Shown here piece by piece: positions 26,536-36,485 of a DNA stretch of 64,000 nucleotides (the first letter of the stretch is position 1; the number at the start of each line of letters is the position of its first letter). Source of the stretch: Fischerella sp. CENA71 (GTDB taxonomy: Bacteria > Cyanobacteriota > Cyanobacteriia > Cyanobacteriales > Nostocaceae); assembly GCA_024239075.1 (NCBI GenBank), contig JANBVI010000030.1, positions 1 to 64,000 of the forward strand, read 5' to 3'. The translations under genes were made by a program, and so were the position numbers. The notes below the pieces were generated by a model. That model was given only the letters and a program-made list of their open reading frames with translations, was not told where the DNA came from and did not search any database.

Positions 26536-27420
26536 ATGTTCTCTACTCGCTTTATCCGTTTCTTTCGCCATCTCAACTTTCTGGTTCTCAAACAAGTTGT
26601 CAAGGAAAGTGCGAAACACAGATTACCTGGTTTAGCTACGGAAATGGCTTATAACAACTTGTTAGCCTTATTTCCTACACTGGCGGCGATTCTGACAATA
26701 ATTGGAATGTTGAATATTTCGCAAAATCAAGTTGATATTTTAGCTCACCAAGTACTGAATTTTGCCCCAGAACAAGTTCCACAGTTGTTGAAAGAATTTA
26801 CTAGACAGATACAACTACCTAAAAGTAGAGAAGTTGTTTATATCAGTTCTTTTGTTGCTCTTTGGCTTGCATCAGGAGCAATTAGTGCAGCTATGAACGC
26901 GATGGATGAAATTTACCAGATTCCACCAGAATTGAAACAACCTTTTTGGAAAGCAAAGCTAATCTCTTTGATTTTGACGATCGCTACTATCGGTTTAGTT
27001 CTAACTGCTTCTTTATTAGTATTTATCAGTGATTTAATATTCCAATTAGTGTTAGATACTACACAATTATCTGGAGCTATATTTTTGTCTGCTTGGTCTT
27101 GGTTTCGTTGGCTTTTAACCTTGATGATTATAGCTTATGCGTTTAGTATTATTTATCGTCATGGTCCGAGTCAATGGTTAAACGGTACTCCAATTATGCC
27201 TGGAGCAATAATCGGAGCCTTACTATGGGCAGGCGTTTCTAAATTATTTAGGGTATATGTTAGTAATTTCGGAAACTATAATTTAACCTATGGAGCTTTG
27301 AGTGCAGGGATTGTCTTGTTGTTATGGCTTAATCTCAGTTCTTTAGTGCTACTTATTGGCGCACAGCTAAATGTCACGGTAGGAAAATCAATGAAAGCTA
27401 AGAATAGCAACAATTTTTAA
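26536..27420 (+). CDS. YihY/BrkB-family membrane protein
   Basis: The ATG at 26536 gives 294 residues with six membrane helices. The family signatures are LATEMAYNNLLALFPTLAAI, WLASGAISAAMNAMDEIYQI and GALLWAGVSKLFRVYVSNF, followed by YNLTYGALSAGIVLLLWLNL. The frame continues upstream to 26443, but that part translates intergenic repeat (GCGTCCCCGCGTCTCCC type) and is rejected. Function is poorly known; it is not the RNase BN once assigned to the family. It is divergent from the transketolase-like gene. Confidence 0.88.
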   Translation: MFSTRFIRFFRHLNFLVLKQVVKESAKHRLPGLATEMAYNNLLALFPTLAAILTIIGMLNISQNQVDILAHQVLNFAPEQVPQLLKEFTRQIQLPKSREVVYISSFVALWLASGAISAAMNAMDEIYQIPPELKQPFWKAKLISLILTIATIGLVLTASLLVFISDLIFQLVLDTTQLSGAIFLSAWSWFRWLLTLMIIAYAFSIIYRHGPSQWLNGTPIMPGAIIGALLWAGVSKLFRVYVSNFGNYNLTYGALSAGIVLLLWLNLSSLVLLIGAQLNVTVGKSMKAKNSNNF

Positions 27421-27497
27421 GTTGCTTACTAAGTGAAATAGTAAGTATTCAGGAGATGTGGAAGTGCGATCGCCAATTGTCCAGAAAAAAATCCAAA

Positions 27498-28316
27498 TTA
27501 TTTATCTTCATTTTTAAACACTTGTCGGGAAGCCCACTGAAGTAAACCAGGAAATAAACGATAAATTGTCTGCGATAAATTCGCAGAACCAACAAAAACT
27601 TCAGCTTTATGCTTCTTAACAGCATCCCAAATGGCATTTGCCACATCTTCAGGTTTTTCTATCACAGGATTTTGGAGAAGATTTTCTATTTGTTGGCGGC
27701 GCTTTTGCATATCTTGCTCATCTTTTCCTCTAAAAATAGCCCGTTCTAGGAAACTACTTTTAATTAAATTCGGATATATCCCACAAACGAAAATTCCTTT
27801 AGGTTGTAATTCTGTATGTAGCGATTCTGTTAAACCTGTGATTGCAAACTTAGTTGTACAATATGGGACTAAATAAGGATTAGGAACTTTGCCACCAATA
27901 GAACTGATATTAACAATAGTTCCTTGACCTCTGCCGATAAAATGAGGCAAAAGTAAATTAATTGTGTGAATATATCCCCATAAATTTGTATCGATAATTT
28001 TGTGCCAGTCTTCTAAAGAAAATTGCTCTACAGGCCCTTCTACAAAGATACCAGCATTATTCACCAGCACATCTATATAACCATAATGATCCAATGCATT
28101 GTCTACTAGTGTTTTTACCTGAGATTGATCTGTAACATCGCAAGTTACTGTCAGTGGTTTTGTTCCAGCAATACTTTCTATTTCCTGGGCTGTAGATTGC
28201 AAGCGATCGCCATGACGGGCTGCAAGCACAAGATCATATCCTTTACGGGCAAATAATAAAGCTGTTGCTTTACCAATACCCTCAGAACCGCCTGTAATTA
28301 ATACTGTAGGAGCCAT
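27498..28316 (-). CDS. Short-chain dehydrogenase/reductase
   Basis: This 272-residue classical-type SDR has the cofactor motif TGGSEGIGKA (about 7-16), NNAG (about 89), the catalytic Ser in NISSIGG and the active pair YCTTK (Tyr-x3-Lys). The C-terminal extension with VANAIWDAVKKHKAEVFVG is typical of membrane-associated lipid- or sterol-active SDRs. Cofactor is probably NADP(H) from the Arg following the second strand (AARHGDR). Substrate unknown. Monocistronic. Confidence 0.9.
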   Translation of the reverse strand: MAPTVLITGGSEGIGKATALLFARKGYDLVLAARHGDRLQSTAQEIESIAGTKPLTVTCDVTDQSQVKTLVDNALDHYGYIDVLVNNAGIFVEGPVEQFSLEDWHKIIDTNLWGYIHTINLLLPHFIGRGQGTIVNISSIGGKVPNPYLVPYCTTKFAITGLTESLHTELQPKGIFVCGIYPNLIKSSFLERAIFRGKDEQDMQKRRQQIENLLQNPVIEKPEDVANAIWDAVKKHKAEVFVGSANLSQTIYRLFPGLLQWASRQVFKNEDK

Positions 28317-28656
28317 ATTTTCTTACTAAAAAACTATTCAATATTTTTTAGTGTGATGAAAACTTTATCTAAAAACTTCTGACTTTTGTTAGATTTTAAA
28401 AGCAAAGTTAGAATTACCATGATGCTTTTGTGTAAATCTAACTTTATTCGCTAATCATAGTCATACTTATACAAACAAGAAACACAGCTAATTGTTAATT
28501 AAATTCTCAATATAATTTTGTAATGTAAATAACTCCTCTTGCTCTATAAAATCTCAGTCTTTAGACTTGTTTACAATTTGACACTATAGATAGATAGCAC
28601 TAAATAAATGGGTAAATACTATGAAAAAGTAATTTAATCCGTAAGGACAATTAACA
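28317..28656. other. Gene-free region with hli promoter
   Basis: This 340-bp AT-rich gap lies between the divergent SDR and hli genes. No gene or strong hairpin is seen. A candidate promoter, TTGACA at 28578-28583 with TAAATA 17 bp downstream at 28601-28606, lies about 50 bp before the hli start. The -10 match is weak, and I did not find a convincing HLR1 direct repeat. Confidence 0.4.
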
Positions 28657-28848
28657 ATGGGACTTTATCCGAGTGACGCAACAGAAAAAGCATACAACGG
28701 TAGCGATCGCAATGCAATTAAGTTTGGTTTTACTCCTCAATCTGAACTTTGGCAAGGACGTCTAGCAATGATCGGTTTTATCGCATATTTACTTTGGGAT
28801 CTCAAAGGTTATAGCGTCCTACGTGATTTACTCCAAATCATTCAATAG
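28657..28848 (+). CDS. High-light-inducible protein (HLIP)
   Basis: This 63-residue one-helix chlorophyll-binding protein of the LHC superfamily has the motif [19 protein letters not shown]: the Glu and Arg of ExxxxRxAM-type pairs and a thylakoid membrane helix. N-terminal FGFTPQ is also typical. Such proteins protect photosystems and chlorophyll synthesis under high light by quenching, often with beta-carotene. An AAGGAC site lies upstream. The next gene, crtW, begins 88 bp downstream on the same strand, linking a carotenoid-binding quencher with a ketocarotenoid enzyme. Confidence 0.93.
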   Translation: MGLYPSDATEKAYNGSDRNAIKFGFTPQSELWQGRLAMIGFIAYLLWDLKGYSVLRDLLQIIQ

Positions 28849-28936
28849 AGTTTCTTACAAAACTAGTTGTCTTGGCTATGAATATCTTCCTAGTCAAGCA
28901 ACTAGTTAAAAATATAAGTATATTTTGGAGTAAAAC

Positions 28937-29692
28937 ATGATGTATTCAAAACATTTATCTGATAAATTACTTGATAGTATCATAGGGCTTACAATTGCTA
29001 TTTTGATTATAAGTTTATGGACAGCTAGTTTAATTCTCTTGTTTTCAATCAATATTTTCGATTTGAAAATCTTAGAGTTGTTACTTGCTATTTTCTTCCA
29101 GACTTTTATGTTTACAGGATTATTTATCACTGCCCATGACGCAATGCATGGAGTAGCCTTTTCTCAAAATATTAAAGTCAATCACTTAATTGGAAAAATA
29201 TCCCTGTTTCTTTATGGTTTTTTATCTTACAAACTACTCTTGAAAAAGCATTGGATGCATCACAATCATCCTACTAGTCAACTAGATCCAGATTTTCACG
29301 ATGGCAAGCATAAGAATTTTTTTGCTTGGTATTTTTATTTTATGAAAAATTACTGGAGTTGGGGACAAATTATCGCTTGGATAATTGCTTTTAACGGAAT
29401 TCACTATATACTGCACATACCAATATCTAATCTCACATTATTTTGGGCATTACCTTCACTATTTAGTTCGTTACAGTTATTTTATTTTGGTACATTTCTA
29501 ACACATAGGGAACCTATTAAAGGTTATATTCAGCCTCATTATGCTGAAACTACTTCACTACCAATTTGGTTGTCATTTATTACTTGTTATCACTTTGGCT
29601 ACCATCAAGAACATCACGAATATCCTCATCTAGCTTGGTGGCAGCTACCAGAAATTTATAAAATTAGACGCTCAATAGATTTTGGATTTTAG
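28937..29692 (+). CDS. crtW: Beta-carotene ketolase (CrtW type)
   Basis: This 251-residue integral membrane di-iron oxygenase of the fatty-acid-desaturase fold introduces 4-keto groups into beta-carotene, giving echinenone and canthaxanthin. Its His clusters are HDAMHG (about 67-72), HWMHHNHP (about 105-112), FLTHRE and GYHQEHHEYPHLAWW (about 215-229), in the order and spacing of CrtW rather than of the unrelated CrtO. Four hydrophobic segments are visible. The ATG at 28937 or the adjacent 28940 follows GGAG. Likely cotranscribed with hli upstream. Confidence 0.9.
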   Translation: MMYSKHLSDKLLDSIIGLTIAILIISLWTASLILLFSINIFDLKILELLLAIFFQTFMFTGLFITAHDAMHGVAFSQNIKVNHLIGKISLFLYGFLSYKLLLKKHWMHHNHPTSQLDPDFHDGKHKNFFAWYFYFMKNYWSWGQIIAWIIAFNGIHYILHIPISNLTLFWALPSLFSSLQLFYFGTFLTHREPIKGYIQPHYAETTSLPIWLSFITCYHFGYHQEHHEYPHLAWWQLPEIYKIRRSIDFGF

Positions 29693-29723
29693 ATTACCCT
29701 CATAGATAAATTTGTTTACCTAC

Positions 29724-30401
29724 TTAGCTGTGGGTTGTTGATCTTGCTCCGCTAGCAACTCTACTATTTTCCCGTATTGATGGACGCAAACAAAGATAGG
29801 TAAGTGGGCCAAATAACGGCACAACTGCCACAACCCAAAATATAGTAGGATTATTCCAACCTCGCCGATTCATATCATCACGTAATACTGTTGGAAATAG
29901 TAGGCAAAACAAACAAAATGCCAAACTCATACTGTTGATAAAGCGATCGCTCAAAAACTGCTGCCAATAACCCGCCCAGTCACCAAAAATTAAAGCGTAA
30001 GCAAACAAACCTATTGTTGTTAAACTTAAACTAATACCAAAAAAGCGAGAATCTACTAGTTGTAATAAACTATCTTTCTGTCCAGAAAATTCTTGATTCG
30101 ATTCGCGTAATGCTAAATAAGGCAATAAACCCAGAACTCCCGAAGTTACTGTTGCTAAAGCAAAAGGCCAGAAAGGAATCCATTGCATCCTACCATCAAA
30201 AAACAGCAGACCACAGTAAATAAATAGCCAAATCCCAACTAGAGAAAACAAAGATAGAATGACAGGATTGACCTCTGTCCAATTAAGTGTCAAAATATTT
30301 TTCAACAGTGCGATCGTCTCTTCTAAATGTAGCGGTGGAGCCAACCACACTAGATAAATAATAAATCCAGCCCACAATGACCAAAGTGCTATTCTTCTCA
30401 T
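29724..30401 (-). CDS. Multi-pass membrane protein, paralogue of the next gene
   Basis: This protein of about 225 residues with six hydrophobic segments is not a family I can name. It is a clear tandem paralogue of the gene at 30476-31114: both open [24 protein letters not shown], share a WPFA..., [16 protein letters not shown] segment, a DSR.(F/T)GI block, a DDM.RR.W.N..IFW motif and end PLFGPL.YLC.RPS. The ATG at 30401 with AGGA nine bases upstream fits the paralogue's start. The last residues RVASGARSTTHS look like a diverged add-on. Third gene of the hrcA operon, 74 bp after the second. Confidence 0.75.
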   Translation of the reverse strand: MRRIALWSLWAGFIIYLVWLAPPLHLEETIALLKNILTLNWTEVNPVILSLFSLVGIWLFIYCGLLFFDGRMQWIPFWPFALATVTSGVLGLLPYLALRESNQEFSGQKDSLLQLVDSRFFGISLSLTTIGLFAYALIFGDWAGYWQQFLSDRFINSMSLAFCLFCLLFPTVLRDDMNRRGWNNPTIFWVVAVVPLFGPLTYLCLRPSIRENSRVASGARSTTHS

Positions 30402-30475
30402 AATTTGAGATCCTAGCCAGTAACTACTCAAGCAGAATTAATTACATACATTGTCTTTCTATTTCCTATTTTCTG

Positions 30476-31114
30476 TTAGGAAACTTCTGGCAAAGATGGA
30501 CGTATGCACAAATATAGCAGAGGGCCAAATAACGGAATCAAAGCGAACAGCCAAAATATTCCAGAGTTTTTCCAACTGCGCCGCGTCATATCATCTCCTA
30601 ATAAAGCAGGAAATAATACGCACAGCAGATAAAAATCACAGCTCATCACATTGATAAAACGGCTAGTTTGCCACTGCTGGACAAAATCACCCCAATCTCC
30701 TTTTCCAATACCATAGCCAACTATAATTACTGTCCCAATACTCAGAATAATACCCGTCCAGCGAGAATCTAAGAATTTAATCAAGAGATTCTTTTCGCCA
30801 GAAAACTGTGGATTTGGTTTTCTCAAGGTCAAATAGGGTAACAAAGCAAATGCGCCAACAGCGAAAGAAACTGTAGCAAATGGCCAAGCTGGAATTTTTT
30901 GTCCTCTACCGTCAACAAACAGGATTGCACTGTAGACAATAGGCCAAATACCCATAATATTGAACAGTGCAATTACTAAAGGATTAATCCCTTGCCATTG
31001 ACCGGTAGAAAGATTTTTAATTAATTCAAAAGTATCGGGTTGATCGGGAGGAGCAAATAAGAAAGCATAAGCAATCAATCCTAACCAAAGCAACCCAAAG
31101 GTAATTTTTCTCAT
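30476..31114 (-). CDS. Multi-pass membrane protein in hrcA operon
   Basis: This 212-residue protein with about six hydrophobic segments opens [20 protein letters not shown], with a central [23 protein letters not shown] and a C-terminal [15 protein letters not shown] motif. Its start overlaps the hrcA stop by four bases (ATGA, 31111-31114), so it is translationally coupled to the heat-shock repressor. Its paralogue follows. Function is unknown; the coupling suggests a membrane-related stress role. Confidence 0.78.
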   Translation of the reverse strand: MRKITFGLLWLGLIAYAFLFAPPDQPDTFELIKNLSTGQWQGINPLVIALFNIMGIWPIVYSAILFVDGRGQKIPAWPFATVSFAVGAFALLPYLTLRKPNPQFSGEKNLLIKFLDSRWTGIILSIGTVIIVGYGIGKGDWGDFVQQWQTSRFINVMSCDFYLLCVLFPALLGDDMTRRSWKNSGIFWLFALIPLFGPLLYLCIRPSLPEVS

Positions 31115-32202
31115 GAGGGATTTAGATCACTGAAAGCCTCTGATAAATACTCAGCAGCAGCAGCAACGAGTGCGATCGCTCCTTCGTAATCTAGGCGTGT
31201 TGGCCCCAAAACTCCCACACTACCTACCTGTGCTGAACCACGACGATAGGTGGAAGAAATTAAACTACAATTGCGAATTGGTTCTAGAGGATTCTCTGCA
31301 CCAATTCTCACTGTGACTCGTGGTTTACCCACTTCCTCAGTGTCATTTTCCTCAAATATTAATCGCCACAGTTGCTCTTGTTCTTCCTCCAATAGTTGGA
31401 TGATAGTTTGCACCTGTTGTAGTTGCGAAAATTCTGGTTGTCGCAAAACTTCCGCCATCCCACGCACCATTATTTGTGTTACCCCTGGCGACAAGCTACG
31501 ACGACTAAATTCTGCTAAGGAATTTTTTAAGTATTCGCCATAATGTTGAAATTCTCGATCTAAATCACTCCAATTCAGGTTAGCTACTTCTACCAAACTG
31601 CGTCCCCGTAATTGGCTATTTAAAAAGTTAGAAACTATTTGCAATTCCCGATCTATCAATTCAGGATCAGGTTGTGTGTCTTTACTTGTTGGTGGCAAAT
31701 CTAACAATGCTGAGTGTGTTTCATAACTATCTGTGACTACAATCAACATTACTCGTCCGGCTTCAATTTGCACCAATTGTAAATGCCGCAACAGTGCGCT
31801 AACATTTTGTGGCAAAGTAATCAAACTGATACAACCACTCAAAGTTGCTAAAATTTGGGCTGCGCCTTGCAAGAGATTTTCTAAACTTCTATCTTCCCAA
31901 TTCAGGCGTGTTTGTAGTGTTTCTTCTACTTGTCTGGCTAAAGTATCAGAAGGTGTAATCAACTGATCAACATAAATCCGATACCCAGAGTCAGAAGGTA
32001 CTCGCCCAGCAGAAGTATGGGGTTGATAAAGTAGCCCAGCTTTTTCTAACACACCCATGGCGTTACGAATAGTTGCTGAACTCACACCCAGATTGTACTC
32101 TTCTAGCAGAGCTTTGGAGCCAACAGGCTCTGCTGTGGCGATGTAATGGCGTACTGTAGCCCAAAGAATGTGCTGTTGACGATTGGTTAGCTGGACTTCC
32201 AT
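31111..32202 (-). CDS. hrcA: Heat-inducible transcription repressor HrcA
   Basis: This is a 363-residue repressor of class I heat-shock genes that binds CIRCE and depends on GroEL for folding. The N-terminal winged helix holds [20 protein letters not shown] then EPVGSKAL and [19 protein letters not shown], followed by [18 protein letters not shown]; the C-terminus has [18 protein letters not shown] and [13 protein letters not shown]. No CIRCE element is seen in its upstream region, so autoregulation is not supported. It is not beside grpE-dnaK-dnaJ as in many bacteria, but heads an operon with two membrane proteins. Confidence 0.95.
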   Translation of the reverse strand: MEVQLTNRQQHILWATVRHYIATAEPVGSKALLEEYNLGVSSATIRNAMGVLEKAGLLYQPHTSAGRVPSDSGYRIYVDQLITPSDTLARQVEETLQTRLNWEDRSLENLLQGAAQILATLSGCISLITLPQNVSALLRHLQLVQIEAGRVMLIVVTDSYETHSALLDLPPTSKDTQPDPELIDRELQIVSNFLNSQLRGRSLVEVANLNWSDLDREFQHYGEYLKNSLAEFSRRSLSPGVTQIMVRGMAEVLRQPEFSQLQQVQTIIQLLEEEQEQLWRLIFEENDTEEVGKPRVTVRIGAENPLEPIRNCSLISSTYRRGSAQVGSVGVLGPTRLDYEGAIALVAAAAEYLSEAFSDLNPS

Positions 32203-32524
32203 ACCTATCAGTTTACCAAAGCAAAATTTTAATTAGTTTTTGAAAAACAAAAGTTTATTAAGTTGGGAAGCAAAAAGCATTATTATTAGTTAAGCAAAAT
32301 AGTAAATTATTGAAGTATCTAAAAATACGTTACAACAGTTCTATTTTGTTAATTTTACAAAATAATATTTATTCAGTTATCAGTTAACAGTTTTATTTCT
32401 GGGTGTAAGTCCCCGCAAATTTAACTTTTGTGCATCGGTGGCACTTATCTGACCCAATCATAGGGTTGATAACTGTTTACTTGAGTTCAGAATAGCAAAA
32501 GAATTTAACCATCGTTATTCTCGG
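32203..32524. other. Gene-free region with an inverted-repeat element
   Basis: This gap of about 320 bp lies between hrcA and the rhodanese gene. CAGTTATCA (32374-32382) and TGATAACTG (32467-32475) bound a 102-bp segment that also contains GGGTGTAAGTCCCC and GTGCATCGGTGGCAC self-complementary stretches. It may be a small dispersed repeat or a structured RNA; no gene is seen. Confidence 0.4.
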
Positions 32525-32872
32525 TTAATACAGAGGAATGGAAGGGTCAACTAACATTGAGTAAGCATCAATACCACCAGAAATATTTTTCACGTTTGTA
32601 AATCCCTGATTCACCAGCCACTGACACATCTGAGCAGAACGAATGCCATGATGACAAAGTACCAGGGTTTCAGTATGTGGATCTAAGCGGGCATGAATTT
32701 CATTTCCCCATTCAGCAAATTCACTGAGAGGAAAGTTAACAAAACCCTCAATGTGAGCGATCGCGACTTCTTGTGGTTCACGCACGTCTACAAGCTGAAG
32801 ATTAGGCTCACCTTTTGACAAATGTTGGGCAAGTTCTTCTACACTAATTTGGGTAATGGGTTGACCTGTCAT
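32525..32872 (-). CDS. Rhodanese-like sulfurtransferase domain protein
   Basis: This 115-residue single-domain protein has the family features LQLVDVREPQEVAIAHIEG, the active-site loop LVLCHHGIRSAQMC with catalytic Cys, and the closing VKNISGGIDAY. It transfers sulfane sulfur, in the cytosol, to an unknown acceptor; the loop of six residues (CHHGIR) is the sulfurtransferase rather than the longer phosphatase type. Monocistronic. Confidence 0.92.
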   Translation of the reverse strand: MTGQPITQISVEELAQHLSKGEPNLQLVDVREPQEVAIAHIEGFVNFPLSEFAEWGNEIHARLDPHTETLVLCHHGIRSAQMCQWLVNQGFTNVKNISGGIDAYSMLVDPSIPLY

Positions 32873-33145
32873 CCGATTTTAGATTTTGGTTTTGAGATTT
32901 TGGATTAACCGCAGCAAGTATGAAAAATAAACAAGGTAAGATATTCGACTACTGAATCATTACCTTCATACTTCATAATGCTGACTTTCGTCGATGATTT
33001 GTATCATCCAGGAATGAACTGTAATGAAGTTTTTACAAACAATCCCAGATATTTCCTGGATATTATTTATGTTTGCAGAAAATCTGCATCTTGACCAGGA
33101 ATAAATGCTTAGAGGATTTGAAGCAATAGAAAATTAAGTAAACAA

Positions 33146-34822
33146 ATGATGAAGCAAAGCTTATTCTTTCGTTCACTAACGGCTATTTCGCTGATGCTGC
33201 TATTTATTACGCTCTCTGGTTGTAGTGGCTTATCTAGTCCAAATTCTCTTGTGGGAATCAGTGGAACTAGAAAACAGCCTGGTGCAGCGATTTTTGTACC
33301 CCTGGAAGCACCAGTGATGATGTCAATGCTAGTCAATCCTGATAAATTACAACCATTGGAACGTGAAGGAGAACTATCCAAACTTAAAACCAGCTTATTA
33401 GCCAACACAGGCTTAGATTACAAACAAGACATTCAACCTTGGTTGGGAGATGAAATTACCTTAGCTGTCACTACCCAAGACATCGATCGCGATCCTAGCA
33501 ACGGAGAGCAACCAGGCTATTTAATGGCACTAGCAACCAAAAATCCAGACAAAAGCCGCGAATTTGTGGATTTGTTGTTTTCCAAACGAGCGATCGCTGG
33601 CTCAAACTTAACCACAGAAGAATACGAAGGTATTAAACTCATATCTGACTCTCAACAAGTAGATACAAAATCCAAAATCCAAAATTCTCTGGCTGGTGCT
33701 GCTATTGGTGATGATTTTGTCTTGTTTGCCAATGATCTCAAAGTGCTACGAGAAGTAATTAATAATGTCCAGGCTCCTGATCTCAATATAACTACCTCTA
33801 GTAAATATCAGGAACTTGTTAAACAAATACCCAAAGGTGCATTAGCTACAGCGTTCCTCAATCTTCCTTATGTTTCTCAATGGCAAGGTTTACAACTGCC
33901 AGAATCAGCAAGCTATGACAGCGAAATAGTGTCTCTAGTTTTATCCAACAAAGGATTGTTAGCAGAAACTAGCTTACTTGCACAAGCCGCAACAGCACCT
34001 GCTCAACAACAAGTATCTCAACCTGTAGAAGCATTAAAATATATTCCCGCCTCAGCAGGTTTAGCGATCGCTGGCACAAATTTGAGTAGTTTACCTAACA
34101 GCAATTTAACCCAAGTCTGGCAACAACTCAAAGTAGCCGTATTCGGTTCTGAAAAAGATGTGGTTTCTGAATTGGTAAGACCTGTGGTGGACGCACAAAC
34201 AGGCTCAGAGCTTAACTTAAAAGAAGATATTTTTAGCTGGGTGCAAGGAGAATACGCCATCGGATTATTACCCCATCCAGAACAAGCAAATCCTGATTTT
34301 GTATTTGTAGTCGAAAAAACTGAAACCACACCAGCTGGAATTTCTCATTTAGATGAAATTGCATCCTCAAAGGGATTATCACTCAATACTTTTGATGTAG
34401 ACAAGCAAAAAATCTCCGCTTGGACACAATTAAAAGCCACAAAATTTACCGATCCTCAACAGCGAGAAAAATACGCCATTGAAGCGAAAGTTTCCGGGGT
34501 GCATATTAGCCAAGGAAATTACGAAATCTTTGCTTCCAATCTCGAAACAATGAATGAAGTTCTCAATGCTAAAAACAATTCCTTAATTAGCGATCGCCAA
34601 TTTAAAAATAGTATCGCTGCTATTCCCCAACCAAACCAAGGTTACGTATATTTAGATTGGGCAAAAAGTCGAGAAATTTTAGAAAATCAAATCCCAATTC
34701 TTAGATTAGCAGAAATACTCGCAAAACCCATATTCGAGAATTTGCGATCGCTCACCATCAGCAGTTATGGTAGCGACACAGAAATTTTCAAAAGTGGCGT
34801 GTTCTTCCAATTAGGTAAATAG
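33146..34822 (+). CDS. DUF3352 family lipoprotein
   Basis: This 558-residue secreted protein has a type II signal peptide: a hydrophobic stretch to residue 25 and lipobox TLSGC with Cys26. The rest matches DUF3352: PGAAIFVPLEAPVMMSMLVNP, WLGDEITLAVTT, MALATKNPDKSREFVDLLF and repeated alpha/beta units, ending LRSLTISSYGSDTEIFKSGVF. The ATG at 33146 or 33149 is used. Function is unknown; the protein is probably anchored in the periplasm. HIP1 palindromes are frequent in the gene. Confidence 0.85.
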   Translation: MMKQSLFFRSLTAISLMLLFITLSGCSGLSSPNSLVGISGTRKQPGAAIFVPLEAPVMMSMLVNPDKLQPLEREGELSKLKTSLLANTGLDYKQDIQPWLGDEITLAVTTQDIDRDPSNGEQPGYLMALATKNPDKSREFVDLLFSKRAIAGSNLTTEEYEGIKLISDSQQVDTKSKIQNSLAGAAIGDDFVLFANDLKVLREVINNVQAPDLNITTSSKYQELVKQIPKGALATAFLNLPYVSQWQGLQLPESASYDSEIVSLVLSNKGLLAETSLLAQAATAPAQQQVSQPVEALKYIPASAGLAIAGTNLSSLPNSNLTQVWQQLKVAVFGSEKDVVSELVRPVVDAQTGSELNLKEDIFSWVQGEYAIGLLPHPEQANPDFVFVVEKTETTPAGISHLDEIASSKGLSLNTFDVDKQKISAWTQLKATKFTDPQQREKYAIEAKVSGVHISQGNYEIFASNLETMNEVLNAKNNSLISDRQFKNSIAAIPQPNQGYVYLDWAKSREILENQIPILRLAEILAKPIFENLRSLTISSYGSDTEIFKSGVFFQLGK

Positions 34823-34828
34823 TTAGTA

Positions 34829-34856
34829 ATTGGTCATTGGTCATTGGTCATTGGTG
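34829..34856. repeat. ATTGGTC heptamer tandem repeat, four units
   Basis: Three ATTGGTC units and one ATTGGTG follow head to tail six bases after the DUF3352 stop. The complement (GACCAAT) appears in other gaps, for example before cysE, before miaA and near 22320, 26455 and 51247. Confidence 0.85.
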
Positions 34857-35006
34857 TTTATTCTCCCCCTTGTCTCCTCACACTTCCCATCCCAAATGCC
34901 CCATTGTGTCACCTTCCAATGTGGCACAGCACTAAATACCTATAAGGTTATTTTTGCTACCATTAAGTATAGAATATAACTATAATTTCTTCGTTGGAGG
35001 GCTTCT

Positions 35007-35495
35007 ATGGATAAACGTTGCCCCCGACTTCTTTTAAAAGGGGGTTGGATTTTAGCAGTGCTAGCATTGATCACCCCAGTGTCTGTATCAGCAGACACTT
35101 CCTATTTTGGTGAAATTACTTTATCGCCTCACTTTGAACCAGCACAAGGAACAGTAACAGGTTATACTGGTGGTTCTTATTCTTTGTCAGCAATTAGTAA
35201 CCGCGACCGCCATAAAAAAGCGTGTATTGGCTTCGCTGATCCTACTCCAGACCACATCTTAATTTTGGAAAAAAACTTTTCCTACTTGAGAATACTGGTA
35301 GATAGTGGTGGCAACGACACCACCTTACTGATTCAAGGCCCAGACGATAACACTATTCGCTGTGGTGATGATACAAACGATAGTAAAGATGCCAGCATCG
35401 ACGACACAAACTGGAAAGCAGGAACTTACAAAGTTTGGGTAGCAACCTTTAACTCTCAAGTCAAAAAGAACTACACACTTTTTGTCCAGGAATAG
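35007..35495 (+). CDS. Secreted PPC-like domain protein
   Basis: This 162-residue protein has a signal peptide (about 1-29, cleavage after SVSA) and a beta-rich mature part with [49 protein letters not shown] and [21 protein letters not shown], the layout of bacterial pre-peptidase C-terminal beta-sandwiches. A good GGAGGGC site precedes the ATG. It ends 11 bp before the cysE start. Function is unknown; it is likely periplasmic or extracellular. Confidence 0.78.
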   Translation: MDKRCPRLLLKGGWILAVLALITPVSVSADTSYFGEITLSPHFEPAQGTVTGYTGGSYSLSAISNRDRHKKACIGFADPTPDHILILEKNFSYLRILVDSGGNDTTLLIQGPDDNTIRCGDDTNDSKDASIDDTNWKAGTYKVWVATFNSQVKKNYTLFVQE

Positions 35496-35506
35496 TTATT
35501 GGGGAA

Positions 35507-36376
35507 ATGACAAATGACAAATTACAAATGACCAATGACCAACAAACAACACCCAAGAAGGTTAAAATAGGGTGTAGCTTGTTTGGCAAAACAGAGGGTT
35601 CTAAAAGCGTGCTGTCTACACTCCTTGCTGATTTTCGCATTATCTTTGAACGTGATCCGGCTGCCCGTAACTGGTTGGAAGTATTGTTTTGCTACCCTGG
35701 TTTACAAGCTCTGCTATTTCATCGGCTGGCTCATTGGTTGCATCATGTTGGTATTCCCTTTATTCCCCGTTTGATTTCACATCTTGCCCGATTTTTAACC
35801 GGAATTGAAATTCACCCTGGTGCTGTGATTGGTAAAAGTGTATTTATAGATCATGGAATGGGAGTTGTTATTGGTGAAACAGCAATTGTAGGAGACTATA
35901 CGCTGATTTACCAAGGTGTCACTCTGGGTGGTACTGGTAAGGAAAGTGGTAAACGCCATCCGACTTTGGGTGAAAATGTTGTAATTGGTGCAGGGGCAAA
36001 AGTATTAGGTAATATTCAAATTGGTAATAATGTTCGTATTGGTGCTGGCTCAGTTGTTTTGAGAGATGTACCTTCTAATTGCACTGTTGTTGGTATACCA
36101 GGTCGCATTATTTATCGTTCTGGTGTGCGCGTCGCCCCATTGGAACACAATAATCTACCAGACTCGGAAGCAGAAGTAATTCGCGCTTTAGTGGATCGCC
36201 TCGAATTGTTAGAAGAACAGATACAAAGCCTACAGCAAAACAAATCAGATGCCAAATCTCTTGTTTTAGTAAGTCAATTATCTACCCAAAACGAGGGTGA
36301 AAAATTACAAGATGGTGTGTGTTGCAATCTCAGAGATAAAGCTATTCAAGAATTTCTGGACGGAGCCGGAATTTGA
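35507..36376 (+). CDS. cysE: Serine O-acetyltransferase
   Basis: This enzyme makes O-acetylserine from serine and acetyl-CoA for cysteine synthesis. An N-terminal helical domain ([20 protein letters not shown]) is followed by the left-handed beta-helix with hexapeptide repeats: [62 protein letters not shown]. The tail is longer than in E. coli CysE. The ATG at 35507 lies in a heptamer-like repeat, so the first 12 residues ([12 protein letters not shown]) are repeat-derived; a GTG at 35609 is an alternative start that keeps the whole conserved domain. Confidence 0.93.
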   Translation: MTNDKLQMTNDQQTTPKKVKIGCSLFGKTEGSKSVLSTLLADFRIIFERDPAARNWLEVLFCYPGLQALLFHRLAHWLHHVGIPFIPRLISHLARFLTGIEIHPGAVIGKSVFIDHGMGVVIGETAIVGDYTLIYQGVTLGGTGKESGKRHPTLGENVVIGAGAKVLGNIQIGNNVRIGAGSVVLRDVPSNCTVVGIPGRIIYRSGVRVAPLEHNNLPDSEAEVIRALVDRLELLEEQIQSLQQNKSDAKSLVLVSQLSTQNEGEKLQDGVCCNLRDKAIQEFLDGAGI

Positions 36377-36485
36377 AATTTAATTGTTAGTTATTAGAAA
36401 GTTGGTTGTGGGCGTATTTAGTCCTCTAGAAACGCTTAAGCGCTCACTACGAACTCTATTATCAATTATAAAATAGTAAGCGATC

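Noticed and set aside
28571-28606. HLR1 high-light element before hli
   Set aside because: TTTACAAT is present but the second copy is poor and at the wrong spacing (8 rather than 10 bp period).
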